Assembly (NCBI GenBank): GCA_963711095.1
Contig: CAVQCX010000017.1
Coordinates: 124,001-188,000 of the forward strand
DNA from: CAVQCX01 sp963711095
GTDB lineage: Bacteria; Pseudomonadota; Gammaproteobacteria; Chromatiales; Chromatiaceae
DNA: 64,000 bases
Reading direction: 5' to 3'
The stretch's first letter is position 1. Each line of letters opens with the position of its first letter. Below are positions 53,965-62,656 of this stretch, one piece after another. A model generated the notes under the pieces. That model was not told where the DNA came from. It was given only the letters and a program-made list of their open reading frames with translations, and searched no databases. Position numbers and translations under genes: made by a program.

Positions 53965-55209
53965 TCAGCCGGCGTCGCACCGGGGCTGGGCCAGCCGCGG
54001 CAGCTCGCCGCTCAGGCCCATGGCCCGGCGGACCAGCAGCATCTTGAGCGGCCCGGAGGCGTCGGCCAGGTCAAGCCCGAGATTGCGCAACAGGGCGATC
54101 GCCGGGCCAGGTGCTCCGAACAGGCGCTTGAAGCCGTCCATCACCGCGAGCATGCCGAGGTTCGCCCCCTTGCGAGTCCGCTCGTAGCGTCGCAGGCTCG
54201 CCAGCGAGGACCAGTCCCGCCCGGCGCCGCGGGCATCGGACAGCAGCTGCGCCAAGGTGGCGGCATCCAGCAAGCCCAGGTTCACTCCCTGACCGGCCAG
54301 CGGATGCACGGCATGGGCCGCGTCTCCGACCAGCGCCAGGCCGGGTCGGACATAGTGCTCGGCATGCTGCAGGCTCAACGGGAAGGCCGCGCGCGGACCG
54401 GCGGAGCGGATACGCCCGAGCACCCCGGCGCTGGCCTCGGTGAGGGCATCGCAAAACTCCTGCTCGTCCAGGGCGAGCAGACGCCGGGCCTCCTCGGGAG
54501 AGGTGGACCAGACGATGGAGCAGCGCGCCTGGCGGAGCGGCAGAAACGCCAGTGGGCCAGTCGGCAGGAAGCGCTGCCAGGCGGTCTCCCGATGGGCCTT
54601 CTCGGGCACCACGGTGGCGACCAGCGCATGCTGGTCGTATGCCCAGCCCTGGGTGGCGACACCCGCCAGCCCGCGCACCCGGGAGGTCCGCCCGTCGGCG
54701 CCGACCAGCAGCCGGGCCTCCAGGACGGTGCCATCCTCCAGCCGCACGCGGGCCCTCCCCCCGGACAGGTCCGCGCCGGCCAGCTCCGCAGGGCAATGCA
54801 GGTGCACGCCGGGCAAGGCCTCCAAGCGCTCCCAGAGCGCGAGCCGGGTCACCCGGTTCTCGACGATATGGCCGAGGTCGGGCTCACCGAGGTCCGCGGC
54901 ATCGAAATGGATGCTGCCGCGCCCGCCGGCGTCCCAGACCCGCATCTCCCGGTAAGGGCTTACACCGAGCTCGTCCATGCGCGCCCAGGCGCCCAGATGC
55001 CCCAGGATGTGCTGGGAGGCACGGGTCAACGCGGAGACCCGCAGGTCGACCTCGTCCGGCGGCCAGTGCCTGCTGGGCTCCTGCGGGTCGACGACGGCCA
55101 CCGTAAAGCCTTGCCCACCCAGGGCGCAGGCCAATGCGGCTCCGACCATACCGCCGCCGACGACAGCCAGGTCGAAGCGCGCGGCGCCGCGGGATGCCTG
55201 ATCAGTCAA
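53965..55209 (-). CDS. ubiI: UbiI/VisC-like FAD-dependent ubiquinone hydroxylase
   Basis: 414 residues. FAD-binding FDLAVVGGGMVGAALACALGGQG, then LRVSALTRASQHILGHLGAW, LGHIVENRVTRLALWERL, LLVGADGRTSRVR and GDAAHAVHPLAGQGVNLGLLDAATLAQLL. The sequence follows UbiI more closely than UbiH or UbiF. It hydroxylates the ring in aerobic ubiquinone synthesis. Its start overlaps the end of ubiH by 8 bp, the conserved ygfB-pepP-ubiH-ubiI order. Confidence 0.92.
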   Translation of the reverse strand: MTDQASRGAARFDLAVVGGGMVGAALACALGGQGFTVAVVDPQEPSRHWPPDEVDLRVSALTRASQHILGHLGAWARMDELGVSPYREMRVWDAGGRGSIHFDAADLGEPDLGHIVENRVTRLALWERLEALPGVHLHCPAELAGADLSGGRARVRLEDGTVLEARLLVGADGRTSRVRGLAGVATQGWAYDQHALVATVVPEKAHRETAWQRFLPTGPLAFLPLRQARCSIVWSTSPEEARRLLALDEQEFCDALTEASAGVLGRIRSAGPRAAFPLSLQHAEHYVRPGLALVGDAAHAVHPLAGQGVNLGLLDAATLAQLLSDARGAGRDWSSLASLRRYERTRKGANLGMLAVMDGFKRLFGAPGPAIALLRNLGLDLADASGPLKMLLVRRAMGLSGELPRLAQPRCDAG

Positions 55210-56458
55210 GGCCGAGCCCCCGCGCCAGGCGCGGCAGCCGCCCGCTCAGCCCCATGGCCTGGCGGGCAAGCAGGTGCTTGGCGACGGGCATCAGGTCTAT
55301 ACCCAGCATGCCGAGATTGCGCAGCACGCCCACCAGACGCAGCGGGTTGATGAAGACCCGGGCAAGGGCATCGGTGGCGAGCAGCACGCGGCGGTGGTCG
55401 CGCCGGCGCCAGGCCGTATAGCGCTCCAGCACATGGAGCGCGCCGAGATCTTCGCCCCGGGCGCCCGCGTCGGCGAGCACCTCGGCGAGCGCGGCGACGT
55501 CGCGTATCCCGAGGTTGAAGCCCTGCCCGGCCACCGGGTGCACGGTGTGCGCCGCGTTGCCGATCAAGGCGACCCTGGGACGCACCTGCTCCCGGGCATA
55601 TACCTGTCGCAAGGGGTAGGCCGCACGGCAGCCCACCTGGCGCAGGTGACCGAGGCGGTAGCCGAAGCGCTCCTGCACCCGGGCCAGGAAGCCCGCATCC
55701 TCCAGCCCCATGACCGCCTCGACGGCCTCGTCGCCGAGGGTCCAGACCAGGGCGCAGCGCCCTTCGCTCATGGGCAGCATGGCCAGAGGGCCGGTGTCGG
55801 TGAAACGCTCGAACGCCGTGCCGGCATGTGAGCGCTCCGGGGTCAGGTTGGCGATCACTGCGTGATGGGCGTAAGTCCATTCGCGCACCGGGATGCCGAG
55901 CAGGTCGCGGACCTGGGAGCGGCCGCCGTCGGCGGCCACCAGCAGGCGCGCGCGCAGCCACGGTTGCTCATCGGCGAGGCTCACCTCCACGGCATCGGGT
56001 CCGATCCTTACACCCTGGATGCGCGCAGGACAAAACAGCTCGACGCCCTCGGCCTGCGCCAAGGCCGGCGCCAGCACGGCGCCGAGATCGCGGGCGGTCA
56101 GCACATAGCCCAGCGCCTCGACCGCCTCTTCGCGGTGATCCAGGCGGGTGAATCCGAACTGGCCCCGATTGGAGACGTGGACCCTCAGGATCGGCTCGGC
56201 CAGCCGCTCGAGACGCCGCCAGATGCCGATCGCTTCGAGGATACGCCGGCTGCCGTAGGCCAGGGCGATGGCGCGGTCGTCGTAGCTCGGCTGGGTCGCG
56301 GAATCGAAAGGCTGCGCCTCGAGCACGCCGAGCCGCAGTCCCCTGCCGGCGAGGGCGACCGCCAGGCTCGCGCCCACCATGCCGCCGCCGGCAATCACGA
56401 CATCGAAATCAGTGGCGGGCCGATGGGACCCCGCAGTGGCTGTACCTGGGTTGGACAC
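55202..56458 (-). CDS. ubiH: 2-octaprenyl-6-methoxyphenol hydroxylase UbiH
   Basis: 418 residues from GTG 56458, which has GGGAG at good distance; the frame extends to GTG 56491, overlapping pepP. FAD motif FDVVIAGGGMVGASLAVALAGRG, UbiH-type YDDRAIALAYGSRRILEAIG, AVIANLTPERSHAGTAFERFTDTGPLAMLPMSEGRCALVW, and IGNAAHTVHPVAGQGFNLGIRDVAAL. It catalyses a ring hydroxylation in ubiquinone synthesis. Confidence 0.95.
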   Translation of the reverse strand: MSNPGTATAGSHRPATDFDVVIAGGGMVGASLAVALAGRGLRLGVLEAQPFDSATQPSYDDRAIALAYGSRRILEAIGIWRRLERLAEPILRVHVSNRGQFGFTRLDHREEAVEALGYVLTARDLGAVLAPALAQAEGVELFCPARIQGVRIGPDAVEVSLADEQPWLRARLLVAADGGRSQVRDLLGIPVREWTYAHHAVIANLTPERSHAGTAFERFTDTGPLAMLPMSEGRCALVWTLGDEAVEAVMGLEDAGFLARVQERFGYRLGHLRQVGCRAAYPLRQVYAREQVRPRVALIGNAAHTVHPVAGQGFNLGIRDVAALAEVLADAGARGEDLGALHVLERYTAWRRRDHRRVLLATDALARVFINPLRLVGVLRNLGMLGIDLMPVAKHLLARQAMGLSGRLPRLARGLGLD

Positions 56459-56468
56459 CCTGGTCTCC

Positions 56469-57794
56469 CTACCCAGAGGCCCGCGCCGCACCCGCCATCA
56501 GCGCCTCGATATCGGCCACGGATTTGGGCACATCGGCAGAGAGCACTTCACACCCATCCTTGGTCACTACCAGGTCGTCCTCGATACGGATGCCAATGTC
56601 CCACCATTTCTTTGCCACGCCCTTGCTCCCTGCCGGAATGTAGAGTCCGGGCTCCACGGTCAGCGTCATGCCCGGCTCGAGGACGCGCCACTGGCCGTCG
56701 ATCTTGTACTCGCCCACGTCGTGCACGTCCATACCGAGCCAATGTCCGGTGCGATGCATGTAGAAGCGCTTGTAGGCTTCGGCCTTGATGAGTGCCGGCA
56801 CCCGCCCCTTGAGCAGACCGAGCCCAACCAGCCCTTTGGTGATGACTCGAACCGCGGTCTGGTGCGGCTCGTTCCAATGGTTGCCCGGCCCGACCTGAGC
56901 GATGGCGGCGGCCTGGGCGTCGAGCACGAGCTCGTACAGGGCCCTCTGGGCCTCACTGAATCGCCCGCTCACCGGGAAGGTGCGGGTCACGTCGGAGGCA
57001 TAGTAGTCAAGCTCGCAGCCGGCATCGACGAGCACCAGATCGCCCTCCTTGAGTAACGCGCCATTGTCCCGGTAGTGCAGGATGCACGCGTTGGCACCGC
57101 CGCCGACAATCGAGGGGTAGGCCTGGAAACGCGCCCCCTGCATGCTGCACTCATGCACGAATTCCGCCTCCAGCTGGTATTCGGCAATCCCCGGGCGGCA
57201 GGCCCGCATCAGGCGCCGATGGGCCTTGGCCGAGAGACGCGCCGCGGCGCGCATGGTCTTGACCTCGGCACGGCTCTTGTAGACCCGCATATCGTGCAGG
57301 TAATGGTCCAGCGCGACGAACTCCAGGGGCGGGTGGACGCCCGCCCGGGACTGGCCGCGCAGATGGTTGACCCATTCCATCAGGCGCCGGTCCAGATCGG
57401 CATCGCAGCCCATGGCGTAGAACACGCGCTCGCGCTCTTCGAGCATGCGCGGGAGGATGTCGTCGAGGTCGCCGATGGGAAAGGAGTCGTCCGCGCCGTA
57501 GCGCTCGATGGCGCCCTCCTGCCCGGCGCGCAGCCCGTCCCATGCCTCCTTTTCGGGGTCGCGCTCGCGGCAGAACAGGACGTACTCGGCGGACTTACGG
57601 CCAGGGATCAGCACCGCCACCGCATCCGGCTCGGCAAAGCCGGTGATATAGTAGAAGTCGCTGTCCGGTCGGTAGGGGTGCTCCACATCGCGGTTTCGAA
57701 TCCGCGCCGGTGCCGCCGGGATGATCGCCACGCTGTTGCCGCCCATCATGCGCATCAGCTGACGGCGCCGGCGCTTGAATTCGCCCGCGCTCAT
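56469..57794 (-). CDS. pepP: Xaa-Pro aminopeptidase (aminopeptidase P)
   Basis: 441 residues. N-terminal domain (FKRRRRQLMRMMGGNSVAIIPAAPARIRNRDVEHPYRPDSDFYYITGF). The C-terminal pita-bread metallopeptidase has ligands in LVLVDAGCELDYYASDVTRTFPVSG, FYMHRTGHWLGMDVHD, MTLTVEPGLYIP and GIRIEDDLVV. It removes N-terminal residues before proline. Downstream of ygfB by 5 bp, upstream of ubiH. Confidence 0.97.
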   Translation of the reverse strand: MSAGEFKRRRRQLMRMMGGNSVAIIPAAPARIRNRDVEHPYRPDSDFYYITGFAEPDAVAVLIPGRKSAEYVLFCRERDPEKEAWDGLRAGQEGAIERYGADDSFPIGDLDDILPRMLEERERVFYAMGCDADLDRRLMEWVNHLRGQSRAGVHPPLEFVALDHYLHDMRVYKSRAEVKTMRAAARLSAKAHRRLMRACRPGIAEYQLEAEFVHECSMQGARFQAYPSIVGGGANACILHYRDNGALLKEGDLVLVDAGCELDYYASDVTRTFPVSGRFSEAQRALYELVLDAQAAAIAQVGPGNHWNEPHQTAVRVITKGLVGLGLLKGRVPALIKAEAYKRFYMHRTGHWLGMDVHDVGEYKIDGQWRVLEPGMTLTVEPGLYIPAGSKGVAKKWWDIGIRIEDDLVVTKDGCEVLSADVPKSVADIEALMAGAARASG

Positions 57795-57799
57795 CGCAC

Positions 57800-58345
57800 T
57801 CAGCGGTGCCCCAGCTCTTCGCGGATCAGCATCGCGGCGACCCAGAGAAACTCGGTCAGCTCAATGAGGGCGTCCTCGTCGCTCTCGCTGTCGCCCACCG
57901 CCGAGAGATCAACGCGGGTGATCTCCGAAATGTCCTGCAGCGCTTCGCGAGTCTCGTCCGAGAGGTCCCGCTCGGGGGTAATGCCGGAGATACCCAGCCC
58001 GTAGAGAAACCCCTGACACCAGGCGCTCGCCGCTCCGGTCCTGATCTGGACACTGTGGCGCTCGTCCGGAAGCAGCAGGGAGAAGCCGAGTCCTGGATCA
58101 TCGATGTCATCCAGCGTGTCTCGATAAAGACGGGTCAACGCCTGCCGGCACTCCTCCACCAGCGCGTCCCCGTGCTCCGCCCCCGCAAACAGCTCTCCCA
58201 GCCACAGATCCAATGCATCCCCGCGGCCGGCACAGAGCAGGCCGCAGAGCACGCCATGGACCTCGGACGGCTCGACATCGATGTCCGCCGCAGCGAGCTG
58301 GCGCTGGAGCTTGGGATAGAGCCTGGGATCGGCCGTGCGGTGCAT
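57800..58345 (-). CDS. ygfB: YgfB/UPF0149 family protein
   Basis: 181 residues. All-helical family with VHGVLCGLLCAGRG near the N-terminus and the conserved SAWCQGFLYGLGISG motif in the centre, then acidic C-terminal segment VGDSESDEDALIELTEFLWVAAMLI. Always linked to pepP-ubiH in gammaproteobacteria. Biochemical function is not settled. Confidence 0.93.
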   Translation of the reverse strand: MHRTADPRLYPKLQRQLAAADIDVEPSEVHGVLCGLLCAGRGDALDLWLGELFAGAEHGDALVEECRQALTRLYRDTLDDIDDPGLGFSLLLPDERHSVQIRTGAASAWCQGFLYGLGISGITPERDLSDETREALQDISEITRVDLSAVGDSESDEDALIELTEFLWVAAMLIREELGHR

Positions 58346-58461
58346 CGCGGAATTGCCAAACAGGGTCTGTGAAACGATGGTCTGCCGAGCGTAAGCAAGC
58401 CCAGATCATAGCATGCAGGAACGTCGTTGACCCCCGGAATGCCGCCCTCTATATTGGGTGA

Positions 58462-58695
58462 ATGGCGGCCCAGCAAACCATCGATTCGACCGAAGCGGAC
58501 CTGAAGCGACTGGAGTCTCGGGTAGAAGACCTGATTCGCGCCTGCATCCTCCTCAAAGAGGAGAACCGCTCCCTGAAGACCCGCCAGGACAACCTGGTCG
58601 CCGAGCGCGCGACGCTGATCAAGAAGACAGAGCTGGCGCGCAATCGTGTCGAGGCCATCATCTCCCGCCTGAAAGGAATGGAGTCCGGAACGTGA
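58462..58695 (+). CDS. ZapB-like small coiled-coil protein (TIGR02449 type)
   Basis: 77 residues, nearly all one coiled coil: LKRLESRVEDLIRACILLKEENRSLKTRQDNLVAERATLIKKTELARNRVEAIISRLKGME. This small family regularly precedes zapA, divergent from ygfB, and is thought to act with the Z-ring. Its TGA overlaps the GTG of zapA. Confidence 0.88.
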   Translation: MAAQQTIDSTEADLKRLESRVEDLIRACILLKEENRSLKTRQDNLVAERATLIKKTELARNRVEAIISRLKGMESGT

Positions 58696-59006
58696 GTGAC
58701 GCCCCCAGCCCGGTCTCCATTGTCATCATGGACAAGGAGTACCGCATCGCCTGCAACGAGGAGGAGCGCGACAGCCTGCTGTCCGCGGCGCGCTTGCTCG
58801 ATGGGCGGATGCGCGAGATCCGCCGGGCGGGGCGCGTCATCGGCGCCGAGCGCATAGCCGTCATGGCGGCTCTGAACATCGCCCACGAGCTGCTGGCCCA
58901 GAGCAATGTGCGACACCGCCAAGGCGACACCGTCGCCAAGCGGCTGCGCGAGCTGGAAGAGCGGATTGAGCGCGCGCTCAATACCACGAATCAGCTGGAA
59001 CTCTAG
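58692..59006 (+). CDS. zapA: Cell division protein ZapA
   Basis: 104 residues from GTG 58692 (GTGA overlap with the upstream gene). Conserved VSIVIMDKEYRIACNEEERDSLLSAARLLDGRMREIR, ERIAVMAALNIAHELL, then a C-terminal coiled coil. It cross-links FtsZ filaments at the division site. Confidence 0.94.
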   Translation: MSDAPSPVSIVIMDKEYRIACNEEERDSLLSAARLLDGRMREIRRAGRVIGAERIAVMAALNIAHELLAQSNVRHRQGDTVAKRLRELEERIERALNTTNQLEL

Positions 59007-59032
59007 CGCGAAAGGCGGTAGCCTAGGTTTAC

Positions 59033-59228
59033 GGGCATCTTCTGCCGTGTACGTTTGCCGACTGGGTATTTTCTTGAGCCTAATTCTTGCCCAGGGAGCC
59101 TTAGGGCGGTGCTGGTGAGCACGTCCACCCCTACAGGGTGGGAAGCCTGATGCGCCGCCCCCGCGCACCCACTTGAACCGATCGGTTCAAGAACGAAGTC
59201 GACGACGGCATATGCGGAGGATGCCCTT
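59033..59228 (+). ncRNA. ssrS: 6S RNA
   Basis: About 195 nt between zapA and the 5-FCL gene, the conserved location. The ends pair (GGGCATC at 59033 with GATGCCC at 59220-59226). Near the 3' side the hairpin CTTGAACC..GGTTCAAG is present, as is the GGTGAGCA segment seen in E. coli 6S. A long interrupted duplex mimicking an open promoter would form, and it sequesters sigma-70 RNA polymerase in stationary phase. Confidence 0.88.
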
Positions 59229-59251
59229 CCCCCTGCCCCAAGCCCTGGCGC

Positions 59252-59872
59252 ATGTCTGACCTTCGGGCGCTTCGGAATCGCCTGCGGGGCGCCCGGCGCG
59301 CCCTGTCCGCGGTCGATCAGCGGGCACACAGCGCGCAGGTCGCGCGCCTGCTGAGCAGTTCAGCGATCTTCCAGCGTGCACGCCGCGTTGCTGTGTACCT
59401 GACCGAAGACGGGGAGCTCGACCTCGGGCCAGCGGTGGCCCGTGCCCGACGATTCGGCAAGCGTCTGTTCCTGCCGGTGCTGCGCCCGCGCCCCCAGCGC
59501 GCCCTCTGGCTATGCGAATTTCGCCCCGGCGACCGCCTGAGGCCCAACCGCTTCTCCATCAGCGAGCCGAGCCCGCGGCGACGCCCTCCGGTGGCGCCCT
59601 GGGGTTTGGACCTGGTGCTGGTGCCGCTGGTGGGCTTCGACGAAACGGGAAACCGCCTCGGCATGGGCGGCGGGTTCTATGACCGCAGCTTCGCTTACCG
59701 TCGCCGGCGACGATGCTGGCACAAGCCCAGGCTCCTGGGCGTCGCCCACGAGTGCCAGAAGCTGAGCAGCATCGCGCATCGAGCCTGGGACGTGCGCCTT
59801 GATGGCGTAGTGACGGAGCGGTGCTTCTATTGGCACGCGGGGCCGGCACCCCAGCAGGATCGCCGAGGGTGA
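59252..59872 (+). CDS. ygfA: 5-formyltetrahydrofolate cyclo-ligase
   Basis: 206 residues beginning MSDLRALRNRLRGARRALSA. Segments VAVYLTEDGELDLGPAVARARRFGKRLFLPVL, DLVLVPLVGFDETGNRLGMGGGFYDRSF, and WDVRLDGVVTE match the family. It converts 5-formyl-THF to 5,10-methenyl-THF. Placement after 6S RNA is the classical ssrS-ygfA pair. The C-terminal part is richer in arginine than usual. Confidence 0.93.
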   Translation: MSDLRALRNRLRGARRALSAVDQRAHSAQVARLLSSSAIFQRARRVAVYLTEDGELDLGPAVARARRFGKRLFLPVLRPRPQRALWLCEFRPGDRLRPNRFSISEPSPRRRPPVAPWGLDLVLVPLVGFDETGNRLGMGGGFYDRSFAYRRRRRCWHKPRLLGVAHECQKLSSIAHRAWDVRLDGVVTERCFYWHAGPAPQQDRRG

Positions 59873-60557
59873 CGCTGCTATTCCAGCGACCTCCAGGACA
59901 GGGCGCAGGCTGCGGCGGTCGCCGGCCGGAACACGCTCAAGGCGCTCGGCGGTATTTCGCAGCACTGCGTGGCGGCCTGGGCCTCAGCGCCAAGCGCGCT
60001 GAATCTCGATCGGGCGAGCGACCCGAGCGCACAAGCGACTGTGCCGGTACCTCGGCCTGCCGATTTATCGCATGGCTCTCTATACCCCAGCCATCGTCAA
60101 GGACAGGGCTCGGGCTCGCCGGTAACCTCGGGGGACGAGCACCGGAAATCGGAATCGGCCGAGAGCGGGGCATGGTGCAAATACCGAGGCACGGGATTGC
60201 CTGACAGATCGGGGAAGTCTTCGCGCATCCCCGTCACGCCAAGGGGGAAAGCGCATGCATTACCTCTATCCATGCCTGAACAAGATCGATCCTGCCTCGG
60301 CGTCTTGGCGGCTTGGACCATCTTGCTGACCGGGGCCCGTCGCCGGCGTTCCGCGACGTCCGTGTAGACGAGCCGCGGTGGAGGGGGGGCCGCGCGGCCC
60401 CGGCCAGATCCGGTGACGCAACGACCGCCGCGGGAGACACACCGCACAGACGTGCCAAGCATAATTCTTCGCGTTAGACAACGTCTTTGTCTGGTATTTT
60501 GTAATTGGTTGTTTATACTCAAGACGGACCTTTGTAAGGCACCGGGAGGGATCAAAA
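59873..60557. other. 685-bp stretch without a recognised gene
   Basis: Several open frames cross this region on both strands, but none shows family motifs, a clear ribosome site or plausible composition. The last about 100 bp before 60558 are AT-rich (TATACT at 60514-60519, inverted repeat AGACAA/TTGTCT near 60477-60492) and probably hold the promoter of the histone-like gene. The rest may be decayed coding DNA. Confidence 0.5.
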
Positions 60558-60902
60558 ATGGCTCTGAAGAAAGCCGCTAAGAAGAAGGCAAGCAAGAAGA
60601 AGGCCGTGAGCAAGCGCGTCGGCCCTGCGAGCACTACCAAGAAGGCCGCCGCCAAGAAATCGCCAGCCCCCAAGAAGAAGGCGGCCAAGAAAAAGGTTGC
60701 AAAGAAGAAGGTCTCGAAGAAGAAGACCGCAAAGAAGGGCACTGCCAAGAAGGTGGCAAAGAAAAGCACCGTGACGAAGAAGGTGGTGAAGAAAGTTGCC
60801 AAGAAGAAGGCGACGGCAAAAAAGCGCGTCTTGAGACCGCGCAAGGTCACGCCCCGCAAGAAGGCCGCCGCCGAGCCGAGCAGCGAGCCCACGTCCGACT
60901 GA
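60558..60902 (+). CDS. Histone H1-like lysine-rich DNA-binding protein
   Basis: 114 residues, preceded by GGGAGG. Almost entirely Lys, Ala, Val, Thr and Ser in repeated KKAAKKK/KKKVAKK/KKVVKK patterns, with a short C-terminal PRKKAAAEPSSEPTSD tail. It resembles the C-terminal domain of eukaryotic histone H1 and bacterial AlgP/Hc1-like proteins. It would bind DNA nonspecifically. The AT-rich leader suggests its own promoter. Low complexity limits family assignment. Confidence 0.85.
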   Translation: MALKKAAKKKASKKKAVSKRVGPASTTKKAAAKKSPAPKKKAAKKKVAKKKVSKKKTAKKGTAKKVAKKSTVTKKVVKKVAKKKATAKKRVLRPRKVTPRKKAAAEPSSEPTSD

Positions 60903-60910
60903 TCGACCCG

Positions 60911-60935
60911 GAAGGCCCGCCGTGCGCGGGCCTTC
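60911..60935 (+). terminator. Hairpin after the histone-like gene
   Basis: GAAGGCCCGC / GCGGGCCTTC, 10-bp stem with a 5-nt loop, 8 nt after the stop codon. No T-tract follows, so it could be a weak terminator or a 3'-stabilising hairpin. Confidence 0.55.
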
Positions 60936-61006
60936 GACCATTGCCGTCGATGGCAGACACACCAGCGAGCGGCGCCATGGCGGCCGCCCGCGATCAAGAC
61001 CCCCGC

Positions 61007-62555
61007 TCAGCGCTTGGCGGCAATAGGCACGAAAGCGCCCGCACCGGCGAACAGCTTGTAGGCCAGGTTGTCCGTCTCCTCCCAGAAGGGGTAGCCGAGC
61101 TGCATCGAGAAACACGCGGAGCTCCGCACGCTTGCCCGGCGCCACCTGAATACCCATGAGCACGCGCCCGTAGGCCGCGCCATGGTTGCGATAATGGAAC
61201 AGACTGATGTTCCAACGACGTCCGAGCCCGGACAAGAAATTGAGCAGGGCACCCGGTCGCTCCGGAAACTCGAACCGGTACAGCAGCTCATTTTCGACGC
61301 TGGGCGCCCGCCCGCCGACCATGAAGCGGACGTGCAGCTTCGCGGTCTCGTTGTCGCTCATGTCGACCACGGGATAACCGCTCTCGGTCAGGCGCGTGAT
61401 CAGGATGCGACGCTCGTCGTCGCCGCCGGTGAGCTCGATCCCGGCGAAGACATGGGCCCGCGCAGTATCGGAATAACGGTAATTGAATTCGGTGATGCCA
61501 CGCTTGCCGAGCGCCCGGCAAAAGCCCAGGAAGCTTCCGGGACGCTCGGGTATCTCGACCGCAAGCAGTGCCTCGCGCCGCTCGCCAAGCTCGGCCCGCT
61601 CCGCGACATGGCGCAGCCGGTCGAAGTTGATGTTCGCCCCGCTGGCAATGGCGATCAACGACTGATCCTTGATCGCTTCGCGCTGGACGTATTTCTTGAG
61701 ACCGGCCACGGCCAACGCCCCCGCGGGCTCCTCTACGGTGCGCGTATCATCAAAGACATCCTTGATAGCGGCGCATATCTCGTCGGTGCTGACCAGCATC
61801 ACCTCGTCGACGCAATGCTGGGCGAGCCGGAAAGTCTCCTTGCCGACCTGGCGAACGGCAACACCGTCCGCGAAGATCCCCACCTGTTTGAGCGTTACGC
61901 GCCGCCCCGCCTCTAGGGCGCGGTACATGGAAGGGGCATCGTCGGGCTCGACGCCGATCACCCGCACCTCGGGGCGCACGTATTTCAGACAGACGCCGAT
62001 TCCGGCGATCAGCCCCCCGCCGCCCACAGGCACGAATACCGCGTGGACGGGATCGGGATGCTGGCGCAGGATCTCCATGCCGATGGTCCCCTGCCCGGCG
62101 ATCACATCCGGCTCGTCGAAAGGATGGATGAAGGTCATCCCGGTCTGCTCGATCAACTCCCGAGAGTGGGAGAAGGCCTCGTCGTAGGAGTCGCCGTAAA
62201 GCAGCGCACGGGCCCCCAAGGCACGAACCGCCTGGACCTTGATCGGCGGGGTGGTCTGGGGCATCACGATCAAAGCACGGATGCCGAGCCGCGAGGCCGC
62301 CAGGGCAACCCCCTGGGCATGATTGCCGGCCGACGCCGCAATCACCCCCTTGGCCCTCGCCTCGGCGGACAGCGCCTGGATACGGTTGTACGCACCTCTC
62401 AGCTTGAAGGAGAAGACCGGCTGCAGATCCTCGCGTTTGAGCAGCACGCGATTGCCCAGGCGCCGGGATAGTCGGGGCGCCTGTTCCAGGGGGCTCTCGA
62501 TCGCCACGTCGTAGACCCGGGCTCTGAGAATCCGCTCAATGTAAGTCTTGGGCAT
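61007..62555 (-). pseudogene. ilvA: Biosynthetic threonine ammonia-lyase IlvA with one extra nucleotide near the 3' end
   Basis: From ATG 62555 (MPKTYIERILRARVYDVAIE) the catalytic PLP domain is intact: LLKREDLQPVFSFKLRGAYNRI with the PLP lysine, ASAGNHAQGVALAA, VPVGGGGLIAGIG. Two ACT-like regulatory domains follow (about 335-510). After VFLDA the frame is lost; the natural end LGYPFWEETDNLAYKLFAGAG lies one frame over and stops at 61007. Removing one base near 61100 gives 515 residues, the E. coli length. It deaminates threonine to 2-oxobutanoate for isoleucine synthesis. ATG 62600 is an alternative start. Confidence 0.92.
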
Positions 62556-62656
62556 CTGGGGGGTCGCGCTGGAGACAGGAAAGAGCGCCAGAGGCGCCAT
62601 GACAGTCAGGTACGCCGCCGGTATCATAGCGCGGCGCATCGCCTTAGGAGACCACT

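Noticed and set aside
53690..53980. Protein-coding extension of gcvT by 97 residues
   Set aside because: The region contains a promoter, the glycine aptamer and a perfect intrinsic terminator; GcvT homology starts at ATG 53689.
60552..62639. 695-codon minus frame joining ilvA to the antisense of the histone-like gene
   Set aside because: The ilvA frameshift removes the natural stop, and lysine codons of the H1-like gene read backwards contain no stop. The C-terminal LLCNLFLG-type tail is an artefact.
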